Positions 18,512-25,638 of a stretch of 64,000 nucleotides of DNA are shown here, one piece after another. The DNA is from Thermotogota bacterium ADurb.Bin062 (GTDB lineage Bacteria > Thermotogota > Thermotogae > MWEM01). The notes under the pieces are model-generated. The model made no database searches and was not told the DNA's origin. It was given only the letters and a program-made list of their open reading frames with translations. Position 1 is the stretch's first letter; every line of letters begins with the position of its first letter. Location: the NCBI GenBank assembly GCA_002071085.1, contig MWEM01000009.1, forward strand, positions 1 to 64,000, written 5' to 3'. Made by a program: the position numbers and the translations under genes.

Positions 18512-18785
18512 CGGGAACGCATTCCTGGGAGCGCTAAGCTTTTGATTGGCAAGTCTTAACTTTTCTTGGGCTAAAACCAGATTTCGCACAGAGAACACAG
18601 AGGGCACGGAGAGAACGTGAACACATACCGCACTGAAGTGCGGCGTTCCCAGTAAAGAAAAACCCTTAAACCATGCCGCACTGAAGTGCGGCGTTCCCAG
18701 GGCGTTCCCAGACATGAATCTCGTATTCTCTCTGCGTCCTCTGTGCGAACAAATGTTTTTTGGTTTTTCACGGCGTTCCCAGCCG
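18512..18785. repeat. Intergenic repeat block 6 (R4-R3-R3-inverted R4)
   Basis: Separates the convergent pcp and EEP-like genes. It holds an R4 tract (about 18574-18613), two R3 palindromes with arms GCAC/GTGC (about 18628-18644 and 18674-18691), each followed by GTTCCCAG, and an R4 tract in the opposite orientation (about 18730-18750). R4 tracts thus bracket the R3 pair. Confidence 0.85.
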
Positions 18786-18810
18786 TTTTTAGCGGCAGAA
18801 AACGCGTGCG

Positions 18811-19788
18811 TTAAAACACGACGCGGATGGCGCTGTTGAAGACCATCGGTTCGTTTTCGCTCGTGGATGCCTGGGGCGTGAAGGTCTCGAACTCGCGGGC
18901 GAGGAGGTCGGGAGAGGCGAGGATGCCGGAAAACGCGTCTCGGAAAGGTGAAGAGGCAAACGGGGAGAGATCCGGATAGCACGGGTAAAACCAGCTCCAG
19001 CCCTCGGGCGTCCACAGTATGGGGATCTGCTCCATCGTCGCCAAGCAGTTTTGAGCGCCCGGAAGGCAGCCGCGCCAATCTCCGGCAACGAGCACACTCT
19101 TTCCCTGCGCATACTGCGCCACGATCTCTTCTTTCAGAGCCTTCAGGCAGTCTTCCCAATCGGATCGGTCACGAACTGCCGAAAAATCGGGCAGATAGAC
19201 GAGCAGCTTTCTTTGTTCTCTCGTATATTCCAGAATGGAGAGAGAGAGGGACGGCTCTTTCTTGACGAAGATTCCCAAACCGAGTGAGGCGGTGTTCTTA
19301 GGTATCACGTCCGGTTTCGTTCGACTCCACAGAAGGTGAAAGGTCTGGAGTGTCGTGTGCGTATCTTGGTCGGATTCGGTTTTCACCGCGTAGAGGCCGT
19401 ATCGAGAAAACCGTCGGTCGAGTTCGTTTGGGAGGATTGGCCGTTCCGGAAGGCCTTTGGCAGTGGGCTCTTCAACGAGTGGGACGCAGGCGAAAACCAG
19501 CAGATCGGGAAGGGTGGTCTCTGCGAACTGAAGGAGAGATTCAGGGAAAAATGGGGGGGTTTGCTTCCCGTAAAAGCCGGGAGGGCGAAGGCCATTCCAC
19601 AGCACGATCGAAAAGGAAAGGGGCAACCCCTCTCCGTTGAAAGCAGACTTCAAAAAGGCGCCTTCCGGCGGTTTTTTAACCAAGTATTGGGGGAATAGAA
19701 GCATAAAAATAGCGCCCAAAAAGACGCCCATAAACAAAAGCAACATAAAGCGCCCGAATCGAGAGGCGCGCGCTGTCTTGCGACCCAT
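18811..19788 (-). CDS. Membrane-anchored EEP-like (degenerate nuclease/phosphatase) protein
   Basis: A 325-residue protein with one N-terminal membrane anchor (about 13-33). The rest has the outline of the endonuclease/exonuclease/phosphatase fold: a first strand ending in an Asn (SFSIVLWNG, near 58-66), a helix-strand pair (LLQFAETTLPDLLVFA), and a later strand with SVLVAGDW, which resembles the VLVGDFN motif. The metal-binding Glu expected after the second strand and the C-terminal SDHxP are not evident (the protein ends NSAIRVVF), so it may be inactive or far diverged. The ribosome site is weak (GGGGT). Its 3' end faces pcp across repeat block 6. Family assignment is tentative. Confidence 0.55.
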   Translation of the reverse strand: MGRKTARASRFGRFMLLLFMGVFLGAIFMLLFPQYLVKKPPEGAFLKSAFNGEGLPLSFSIVLWNGLRPPGFYGKQTPPFFPESLLQFAETTLPDLLVFACVPLVEEPTAKGLPERPILPNELDRRFSRYGLYAVKTESDQDTHTTLQTFHLLWSRTKPDVIPKNTASLGLGIFVKKEPSLSLSILEYTREQRKLLVYLPDFSAVRDRSDWEDCLKALKEEIVAQYAQGKSVLVAGDWRGCLPGAQNCLATMEQIPILWTPEGWSWFYPCYPDLSPFASSPFRDAFSGILASPDLLAREFETFTPQASTSENEPMVFNSAIRVVF

Positions 19789-19874
19789 AGCGAAGTACCC
19801 CGTTCTTCTGTATTCGCGTAGCCTCTATGACAAAAGGGGATTCAAAAGGAAAGGTTTTCCTCCGAATCCCCCGT

Positions 19875-19950
19875 TGGTCAGGGCGGTGAGGGTTGAACTC
19901 ACGACCTCCAAGTCCCGAACCTGGCGTTCTTCCAACTGAACTACGCCCTG
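19875..19950 (-). tRNA. tRNA-Pro (anticodon CGG)
   Basis: The cloverleaf folds by eye: acceptor CAGGGCG/CGCCCTG, D-stem GTTC/GAAC, anticodon stem CCAGG/CTTGG with loop TTCGGGA (anticodon CGG), T-stem GTGAG/CTCAC and discriminator A. CCA is encoded. It lies 16 nt past the rplT stop on the same strand, so may be processed from the same transcript. Confidence 0.92.
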
Positions 19951-19966
19951 AAGTGCTAAACGACGG

Positions 19967-20329
19967 TTAACTGGCTTTGCTTAACGATGCTTTGGCGATA
20001 TCGACGTATTCTTTAAAGGTATTCAAATCGGTGGCCGCGATTTCGGACAACATCTTTCGGTTGATGTTCACTCCGGCCAACTTCAGCCCGTGAATCAGTT
20101 GACTGTATTTCATACCGTTCAACCTGGCGGCGGCGTTAATGCGGATGATCCACATTCTTCTGTACTGACCTTTTTTGTCTTTCCGGCCGACGTAAGAGTA
20201 CACTCCGGAACGGAAGTACATCTCTTTTGCCAACCTTACCCTTCGGCTTAGAGCGCCTCGGTATCCCTTTGCGGCTTTCAGGAATTTTTTCCTCTTTGAT
20301 TTGCTCATCACCGCTCGCTTAATACGCAT
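19967..20329 (-). CDS. rplT: 50S ribosomal protein L20
   Basis: Large-subunit protein that binds 23S rRNA early in assembly. It has 120 residues and the family's basic N-terminus (KSKRKKFLKAAKGYRGALSR) and the conserved WIIRINAAARLNGMKYS core. AGGAGG at 20336-20341 lies 6 nt before the ATG. It is the third gene of the infC-rpmI-rplT operon, the near-universal bacterial order. In several bacteria L20 represses this operon through the infC leader; the leader at 21202-21300 could serve that purpose. Confidence 0.98.
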   Translation of the reverse strand: MRIKRAVMSKSKRKKFLKAAKGYRGALSRRVRLAKEMYFRSGVYSYVGRKDKKGQYRRMWIIRINAAARLNGMKYSQLIHGLKLAGVNINRKMLSEIAATDLNTFKEYVDIAKASLSKAS

Positions 20330-20360
20330 TTCTGTTCCTCCTCGATTTTTCTACGCTGTG

Positions 20361-20564
20361 CTACGCTTTTCCCAGCATTCGCAAAATGTTGCGAACTCTG
20401 CTCTTGGCGACTTGGCCTTTTGTCCGTAAACGGCGAGGGATCTTCGTCGGTTTCTTTCCGGTCTCGTGGGAGCGGTTTGAATGGTTCCGCATAATCTTCC
20501 CGGTTTTCGTGACCCTAAACCGCTTCGCAGCCGTCTTGCTGGTTTTCATTTTGTGTTTGGCCAT
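20361..20564 (-). CDS. rpmI: 50S ribosomal protein L35
   Basis: Small basic large-subunit protein of 67 residues, with the family signature MAKHKMKTSKTAAKRF and the C-terminal RNILRML. The ATG at 20564 is chosen because AGGAGG (20572-20577) lies 7 nt upstream; a TTG two codons earlier would sit too close to it. Located between infC (34 nt gap) and rplT (31 nt gap). Confidence 0.98.
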   Translation of the reverse strand: MAKHKMKTSKTAAKRFRVTKTGKIMRNHSNRSHETGKKPTKIPRRLRTKGQVAKSRVRNILRMLGKA

Positions 20565-20598
20565 AACCAATCCTCCTTGTGGATACGGGTAATCGGGA

Positions 20599-21174
20599 CT
20601 ACCCCTCTATCTCGACCTTTCCTTTTTCCTGTTTCTCCAACCTTCGCATTTCTTCTTCAGACATCGGGGAGAGTGACATATGCATATCTCGCCCTTCCAA
20701 CTTCGGTTTCGAAACGCATTTGGCGAAATGTGCTGTATCGGCGATCACTTGATTCAAGATTTCCAAACCTTTTTCTGTGAAGGCCATCTCTCTTCCTCGG
20801 AACATGATCGTTACCCTGACCAAATGCCCCTCTTCGATGAACCGCCTGATGTGTTTCAACTTGGTTTGATAGTCGTTATCGTCGATCTTGGGCCGAAACT
20901 TCATCTGCTTCAGTTCCGTCTTTTTCTGTTTCTTCTTGGACTCCCTTTCCTTCTTCTGAATCTCGTACCGGTACTTGCCAAAATCCATAATCTTCGCAAC
21001 GGGAGGTTGGGCTCCGGGAGCGACCAACACCAGGTCCGAATCCGCTTCTCGCGCTCTCGATAACGCGTCGGGTAACGTTAAAACCCCCAATTGCTGACCG
21101 TCCTTACCGATCACACGCAGCTTCGGCACACGTATCTCCTCGTTGACAGGAGGAAGTTTTCCTTCCTTTGCGAT
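20599..21174 (-). CDS. infC: Translation initiation factor IF-3 (ATC start)
   Basis: IF-3 binds the 30S subunit, blocks subunit joining and checks initiator tRNA pairing. The N domain (VNEEIRVPKLRVIGKDGQQL), the basic linker (KKKQKKTELK) and the C domain (VTIMFRGREMAF) are present. A GTG-start reading at 21129 would cut off the conserved VNEEIRVP. In-frame reading upstream gives a start at ATC (21172-21174) with AAGGAG at 21184-21189, 9 nt away, and a 191-residue product. No ATG, GTG or TTG gives a full-length protein. A rare start codon agrees with infC in E. coli (AUU), where it allows autoregulation by IF-3. Confidence 0.93.
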   Translation of the reverse strand: MAKEGKLPPVNEEIRVPKLRVIGKDGQQLGVLTLPDALSRAREADSDLVLVAPGAQPPVAKIMDFGKYRYEIQKKERESKKKQKKTELKQMKFRPKIDDNDYQTKLKHIRRFIEEGHLVRVTIMFRGREMAFTEKGLEILNQVIADTAHFAKCVSKPKLEGRDMHMSLSPMSEEEMRRLEKQEKGKVEIEG

Positions 21175-21201
21175 GACTGACCACTCCTTTCTCTATTCAC
21201 C

Positions 21202-21300
21202 AAAAAAAAGCGGACCACCCGCTTGACCAAAATACCCGTCTATGAACCTTATCGACCGCTGTCGGAAGGTGAGATACCATCGGGTGGCAATCTACTTTGT
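21202..21300 (-). promoter_or_regulatory. infC-rpmI-rplT leader with attenuator
   Basis: On the minus strand a terminator stem AGCGG/CCGCT (at 21219-21223 and 21209-21213) is followed by a run of eight Us (21202-21209), before infC. Upstream, CCACCCG (21281-21287) is exactly complementary to CGGGTGG (21215-21221), which includes the first arm of the terminator. The two pairings exclude each other, as in transcription attenuation. Established: this operon is controlled by L20 leaders in Firmicutes and by L20 translational repression in E. coli. Inference: L20 or a similar signal selects between the structures here. Confidence 0.75.
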
Positions 21301-21376
21301 TGGTGAGCCGTACAGGAATCGAACCTGTAACCTACTGATTAAGAGTCAGTTGCTCTACCGATTGAGCTAACGGCCC
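21301..21376 (-). tRNA. tRNA-Lys (anticodon CTT)
   Basis: Acceptor GGGCCGT/ACGGCTC, anticodon stem ACTGA/TCAGT with loop CTCTTAA, T-arm ACAGG-TTCGATT-CCTGT, encoded CCA. Last tRNA of the seven-gene cluster, directly before the infC leader. Confidence 0.95.
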
Positions 21377-21380
21377 AACT

Positions 21381-21468
21381 TGGTGCCGGAGGCGGGACTT
21401 GAACCCGCAAGGGAAAAACTCCCACATGGACCTCAACCATGCGTGTCTGCCAATTCCACCACCCCGGC
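21381..21468 (-). tRNA. tRNA-Leu (anticodon GAG)
   Basis: Class II tRNA with a long variable arm (GGGAGTTTTTCCC). Anticodon stem CATGG/CCATG with loop TTGAGGT, acceptor GCCGGGG/CTCCGGC, CCA encoded. Confidence 0.95.
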
Positions 21469-21496
21469 AAAGAAACCCACGTGCTACTCCATCAAC

Positions 21497-21573
21497 TGGC
21501 GCGCCTGGAGGGATTCGAACCCCCAACCATCGGATCCGAAGTCCGATGCTCTATCCAGTTGAGCCACAAGCGC
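21497..21573 (-). tRNA. tRNA-Arg (anticodon TCG)
   Basis: Anticodon stem TCGGA/TCCGA with loop CTTCGGA, acceptor GCGCTTG with CAGGCGC, T-arm GGGGG-TTCGAAT-CCCTC, CCA encoded. Reads CGA codons. Confidence 0.94.
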
Positions 21574-21576
21574 AAA

Positions 21577-21653
21577 TGGGGTGGCTAGTGGGATTTGAAC
21601 CCACGACATTCTGATCCACAGTCAGACGCTCTACCCGCTGAGCTATAACCACC
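21577..21653 (-). tRNA. tRNA-His (anticodon GTG)
   Basis: Anticodon stem TCTGA/TCAGA with loop CTGTGGA. Acceptor GTGGTTA/TAGCCAC plus the extra 5' G pairing with discriminator C, the tRNA-His identity feature. CCA encoded. Confidence 0.95.
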
Positions 21654-21676
21654 GTTCTTAACTTGTAAGGCTTTCC

Positions 21677-21753
21677 TGGCGCGCCCAGAGGGAATCGAAC
21701 CCCCAACCCTTGGATTAGAAATCCAATACTCTATCCTGTTGAGCTATGGGCGC
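21677..21753 (-). tRNA. tRNA-Arg (anticodon TCT)
   Basis: Anticodon stem TTGGA/TCCAA with loop TTTCTAA, acceptor GCGCCCA/TGGGCGC, T-arm GGGGG-TTCGATT-CCCTC, CCA encoded. Confidence 0.95.
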
Positions 21754-21764
21754 TCGCCTGTTGC

Positions 21765-21840
21765 TGGAGCGGCCGACGAGACTCGAACTCGCAACCCTTA
21801 CCTTGGAAGGGTAATGCTCTACCAATTGAGCTACAGCCGC
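21765..21840 (-). tRNA. tRNA-Gly (anticodon TCC)
   Basis: Acceptor GCGGCTG/CGGCCGC, anticodon stem TTACC/GGTAA with loop CTTCCAA, discriminator T, CCA encoded. Reads GGA and GGG codons. Confidence 0.95.
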
Positions 21841-21846
21841 CTTACT

Positions 21847-21922
21847 TGGTCGGAGCGACTGGATTTGAACCAGCGGCCTCATGCGCCCAAGGCATGCGCG
21901 CTTCCAGCTGCGCCACGCTCCG
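21847..21922 (-). tRNA. tRNA-Pro (anticodon TGG)
   Basis: Acceptor CGGAGCG/CGCTCCG, anticodon stem CATGC/GCATG with loop CTTGGGC, discriminator A, CCA encoded. First gene of the cluster, 15 nt after the promoter -10. Confidence 0.95.
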
Positions 21923-21937
21923 ACGTAAACGTTGCGA

Positions 21938-21966
21938 ATTATAACATAATCCCCTAGGCGCGTCAA
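21938..21966 (-). promoter_or_regulatory. Strong promoter of the tRNA cluster (and perhaps infC operon)
   Basis: On the minus strand TTGACG (21961-21966), exactly 17 nt, then TATAAT (21938-21943). This is close to the sigma-70 consensus and 15 nt before the first mature tRNA. No other promoter is obvious before infC, so read-through into the infC leader attenuator is plausible. Confidence 0.88.
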
Positions 21967-22023
21967 GTGATAGAGCGCGGGTCTGGTAAAGCCCCCTCCG
22001 AGCGCCCTTGCGGCCTTCTAACG

Positions 22024-22330
22024 TTTGGGAACGTTAGGGAACGCCAATCTTCAGATTGGCAGGTCTTTTGTTTTTCTGGGAGCGTCTGGGAACGCCAATC
22101 TTCAGATTGGCAGGTCTTTTGTTTTTCTGGGAAGGCCTGGGAGCGCCTGCGAACTTCAACTTTTTAGTTGGGATGGTTTAGGTTGTTGGGAGCGTCTTTC
22201 CAAGATTTTTCCTCTGTGTTCTCTGCGGTCTCTGTGCGAACCCTTGTTTTGTATTTCAAGACCTGCCGCACTAAAGTGCCACGTTCACAGTGTAAACCTT
22301 TCGGAACTACAGCTCAGCACGCCAAGATAA
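22024..22330. repeat. Intergenic repeat block 7, tandem R3 units and inverted R4
   Basis: Two direct copies of about 55 bp, each containing the R3 palindrome GCCAATCT/AGATTGGC with GGGAACG in front and CAGGTCTTTTG behind, at about 22033-22086 and 22090-22138. They are followed by R3-like remnants (about 22152-22170, 22262-22280) and an inverted R4 tract (about 22211-22243). Downstream of the decayed Rpn gene. Confidence 0.8.
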
Positions 22331-22368
22331 GGCGCGTCTGCGCGCTCGCGATTAATCAGCGAAGTTTT

Positions 22369-23330
22369 CTACATCGGTAAATGGTTTTTCAGCTCCTCCT
22401 CGCTTTGGATATCCAACAATTCCAAAGCTAGTATGTCTAACCTAATCTCGTCTAACTGTTTTAACTTATCGAGATAGGCGGCTTGGAGGTTCGGGAACTT
22501 TTTTATCATCTGTTTCCAGATCACATCGGCTTTTCCCATTTCCAGACCCTTTTTCATTCCTCTATCGATGAGTCTCTTCGCAAGCGTCATTATCTGTTCA
22601 CCCCTTTCTTCCGAGATCCTACTCGCGATTTCGGCGAGCTCTTCTAACTCGATCTCTGGTTTCGAGCTAAGGAGATACCGAAACCCTGTTCGATCAAGTC
22701 TTCTATGTCCCTTCTACCTGACACCTCTTTCAGCGCTTGCATCGCTTCTTTGTACCGCCGTAATAACGTTCCTTTGTCTGGGGCCACGACCGCTCGAAAT
22801 AGGTAGACCGTCAGTTTCACCTCTCCGGACTCTATGCGCTCTCCCTCTTCTTCTGACGTCAAATCGTGGAGTTCGTACGCGTAGTCCGGTATGTATTTCC
22901 ACAGAGCCTCCTGTAGCTCTGCGTATCGCTCGATCAGTCCGCTCAACCGTCCCGCTACTTCCCAGCGTTTCTGTCCGTGGTAGACCACAATCGGGATGAT
23001 CACAGGAAGCTTCTTTTCCGATCGAAGCTCTTTCTCCCAGATCTTGACCATATACTTCAACAATTAGAGTATTACCGATTTGTGGTGGTAGCTCTTGTGT
23101 TCAAACAAAAAATAGACGTACCCATTCCTACCCGCAATGTCCGCCCGTAGGTGCAGGTCCGTATGACTTTCTCTTAATTATTTGTCCACATAACTTCCCT
23201 GGGTCGCTTCTAACGTCGCTAAGTCAATCTGTTTCTTGACCTCTTCAGGGAGATAGTGCTGTAAAAAGCCCCTGGCCGTTTCGATATCGGAGAAGGCTGC
23301 TTTGAAGAATTTATCGTGAGGATTCTTCAT
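22369..23330 (-). pseudogene. Broken Rpn-family PDDEXK nuclease/putative transposase
   Basis: Reading one frame from the ATG at 23330 gives MKNPHDKFFKAAFSDIETAR..., the standard N-terminus of the Rpn (YhgA-like, PD-(D/E)XK) family, then the nuclease-core stretch YFLFEHKSYHH. Two in-frame TAA codons interrupt it: after SYVDK (about 23177) and before LLKYMVKIW (23064-23066). Near 22680 one base is missing after EQG; the other frame then continues as FRYLLSSKPEIELEELAEI to the natural end at 22369. Two stops plus one frameshift make it a pseudogene of about 320 codons. The family promotes recombination in E. coli and spreads as a selfish or defence-linked gene. Any GTG a few codons upstream could be the ancestral start. 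Confidence 0.88.
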
Positions 23331-23397
23331 CAGTCCCACGTTGTCGTCCCCTTCTTTCGCGTTTCTTTTATTCTATCACAATCGAGGTTTTCGGTGG

Positions 23398-23830
23398 GCT
23401 TGGGAACGCCTGGGAACGCCAAACTTTAGTTTGGCATAGTTTCATCTTTTCATTGGTAGCGCTCTCAAGCCAGCATCGAGGGATCCCGCTGGTTACCCCG
23501 CGATAACCCTTATTCTATTTTACGCTTTTGAGAAAGACTTAGCGCGAATTGCGAGGCTTGAAAGGCTGGGAATGCCAACTTTAAAGTTGGCATGCTTTCG
23601 GGTTTTTAAGAAAAAACACAACCCATGCCACACTGAAGTGTGGCGTTCTCAGGCGCTCCCAGGTGTGCGGAGTTCCCAGCGTGAATCTCCCCTCTGTGTT
23701 CTCCGTGCTCTCTGTGCGAACCCCTGTTTTATTCTTAAGGCATGGCAACATAAAAGTTGGGGTTCCCCGGAAAGCTCCCGGAAAAATAAAAACATGCTGA
23801 ACTAAAGTTCCGGGGCCCCGGAAAGCTTGG
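23398..23830. repeat. Intergenic repeat block 8 (several R3, degenerate R2, inverted R4)
   Basis: R3 palindromes with different arms: GCCAAACT/AGTTTGGC (about 23418-23435), GCCAACTT/AAGTTGGC (about 23575-23592) and GCCACACT/AGTGTGGC (about 23627-23645). A worn R2 (GGATCCCGCTGGTTACCCCGC) lies near 23483 and an inverted R4 tract near 23690-23722. No gene is seen between 23331 and 23962. Confidence 0.82.
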
Positions 23831-23962
23831 CGCGCCGGCGGGTTGTCGCGCCGTGTGGGATAGAACTGAGGTATTCAGAAGTGTGCGCGAAATATGGTAG
23901 AATTAGCTCCGGTTTCTATTTTTGGTAAACTTAATCATTATGATCTTTATGGAGGTGGTTCT

Positions 23963-25195
23963 GTGAAGCGCTGGTTTCGGCGTATCGGGATTTGCGTTCT
24001 CGTCTTTGGGGTGGTGGTCGCTTTCAATTCTTGTGGAGCCGTGGAAGGATTTACCTATAACGATGCGAAGGATCAGTTTATCGCTTGGCTATTAACTCAA
24101 GAAGTGGAAGAGCACGCGATCGGTCAGTATTTAGGACAGGTTTCAGTCGGGGATGTGGTGAGTTCAATTACCCCGATACCCCTACCTGATCAGGAACCTG
24201 AACAGGATTCTGGACCCTTGCCGGAAAGAGGGTGGCTCTTCTACGTGGACGAATGGCCGGGTTCGTATTACAATCACCCCGGAAAGATATACGTGGTCAG
24301 TGAAACTGGAAGGGTTCTTTTCGAGAGAAACACTCAAGGCTGGCCCGTGGTGAACGGAGACAAACCTGAGTCAACAAAACGGTCTTTCAGAGATATGATC
24401 TCTGACAATAGGATGACGATTTACAATCCGAACAATATCCGGGTAGGTCTTCAACTTGCCGAATTTCCGGATTTGATCCCCCGGTTTATTCGCACGGGCG
24501 CCGTCGTTGTCAACGGTTTGATTCCTTCTGAAAGCCTTAATACCGAATCCAGCGGAATTCACGTTCAAATGGGAAAAGCTATGAGAGATTTGTTAGGAAC
24601 CCTCAACCTCGTCCGTTCCGTGACCTACCCCAATAATAAACCCGCGGATGTGAAAGCTGAAATTCAGTACCTCGTCGATTCTTATTCCGTCAACTATATC
24701 ATCCTCTATTTCAACGCGCATGGGGGTGACAAACGTATGAACATCGGTGGCCTGTCCTTCAGCGCCATCGTTTTACGAAACTGGCTCGAGGAGTTTAGCA
24801 ACGTCGAATTTATCCTCATCTTCGATACCTGCCATGCCGGGAGCTGGGCCGATTTCTTCGGCGGACTCATCGATCGTCCGGCCAACCTCCATATGGTGAT
24901 CGCGTCCACAGGGGCGGACCAAGGCGCCTACCCCGACTGGGACGAAGCGGAGGGCGAAACCGACTACAATGCCGAAGAGGATACGTGGGTAGAGTTCTCG
25001 AGCGATTTCCTCCTTATGATGGCGCACTATACCTCGGATACGTTTTGGCCTTCGGTGGAAGCCTTGACTAACCCCGCTTTCGACAACAACATCTTAAAGC
25101 TGTTCTACTTGAGTTTCCAGGCGGTGAAAAACGAAGATTTACTCTTAACTGCCCGTCTAAATCGCCAAACTCCACAAATCTGGTACCCTGAGTAA
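23963..25195 (+). CDS. Caspase/legumain-like (clan CD) cysteine peptidase lipoprotein, copy A
   Basis: Secreted lipoprotein of 410 residues with lipobox FNSC. GTG at 23963 is the start because GGAGGTGG precedes it and it aligns with the ATG of the two downstream paralogs; the longer frame upstream has no ribosome site. The C-terminal half has the clan CD dyad: His253 in LYFNAHGGD and Cys290 in IFDTCHAGSW, each after a hydrophobic strand as in caspases and legumains. The N-terminal half has a conserved WLFYVDEWPGS motif of unknown role. It is the most divergent of three tandem paralogs. Cleavage specificity and family (C13, C14 or other) are unsettled. Confidence 0.85.
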   Translation: MKRWFRRIGICVLVFGVVVAFNSCGAVEGFTYNDAKDQFIAWLLTQEVEEHAIGQYLGQVSVGDVVSSITPIPLPDQEPEQDSGPLPERGWLFYVDEWPGSYYNHPGKIYVVSETGRVLFERNTQGWPVVNGDKPESTKRSFRDMISDNRMTIYNPNNIRVGLQLAEFPDLIPRFIRTGAVVVNGLIPSESLNTESSGIHVQMGKAMRDLLGTLNLVRSVTYPNNKPADVKAEIQYLVDSYSVNYIILYFNAHGGDKRMNIGGLSFSAIVLRNWLEEFSNVEFILIFDTCHAGSWADFFGGLIDRPANLHMVIASTGADQGAYPDWDEAEGETDYNAEEDTWVEFSSDFLLMMAHYTSDTFWPSVEALTNPAFDNNILKLFYLSFQAVKNEDLLLTARLNRQTPQIWYPE

Positions 25196-25208
25196 GATTC
25201 ACGATAAC

Positions 25209-25238
25209 AAAAAGCGGGAGGAGTACTCCCGCTTTTTT
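25209..25238 (+). terminator. Terminator after caspase-like gene A
   Basis: Stem AAAAGCGGGAG / CTCCCGCTTTT with a 5-nt loop and T-run, 13 nt past the stop. Related stems follow copies B and C. Confidence 0.88.
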
Positions 25239-25244
25239 GTCGCG

Positions 25245-25530
25245 CTCCTCTTACAAGTAAAACAGGGTTCGCACAGAGGGCACAGAGAACACAGCGAAAA
25301 AGACTCTTGTGAACACCCTGGGAACGCCAAACTTTAGTTTGGCAGGGTTTTGTCTTTTTGCTGGGAGCGTTCCCAAGCGCTTCACTACGGCGTATGCGCT
25401 CCCTCTCTTCGCGACGGCGCGGTACCCCGACATCATCGCGTGTAAAGAAAACAAAAAGCGTATCCCGAGACTTCGCGGGCTTCCGAAGTCAGCCCGCTGG
25501 TTATCCCGCGATGTACCTCTTAGTTAAGTG
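25245..25530. repeat. Intergenic repeat block 9 (R4-R3-R1-degenerate R2)
   Basis: R4 tract (25264-25301), R3 palindrome with arms GCCAAACT/AGTTTGGC (about 25326-25343), a diverged R1 (about 25385-25423) and a worn R2 whose loop contains CTTCCGAAG (about 25462-25512). No gene. Confidence 0.8.
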
Positions 25531-25575
25531 CCCCATCACTTGACCCACACCTATTTCCTCCGGCTTTTAAAAATG

Positions 25576-25584
25576 TGATATAAT
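25576..25584 (+). promoter_or_regulatory. Extended -10 promoter of caspase-like gene B
   Basis: TGATATAAT, a perfect extended -10, 54 nt before the ATG. The same sequence with flank ATAAGCTCGTTCTT stands before copy C, so promoter and gene were duplicated together. Confidence 0.75.
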
Positions 25585-25638
25585 AAGCTCGTTCTTCCTA
25601 TAGAAGTACCAACACTAAATCTCTTAGGAGGTGGTTCT

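Noticed and set aside
22369-22590. Small separate 73-codon gene
   Set aside because: It continues the Rpn frame after a one-base deletion, so it is the tail of the pseudogene.
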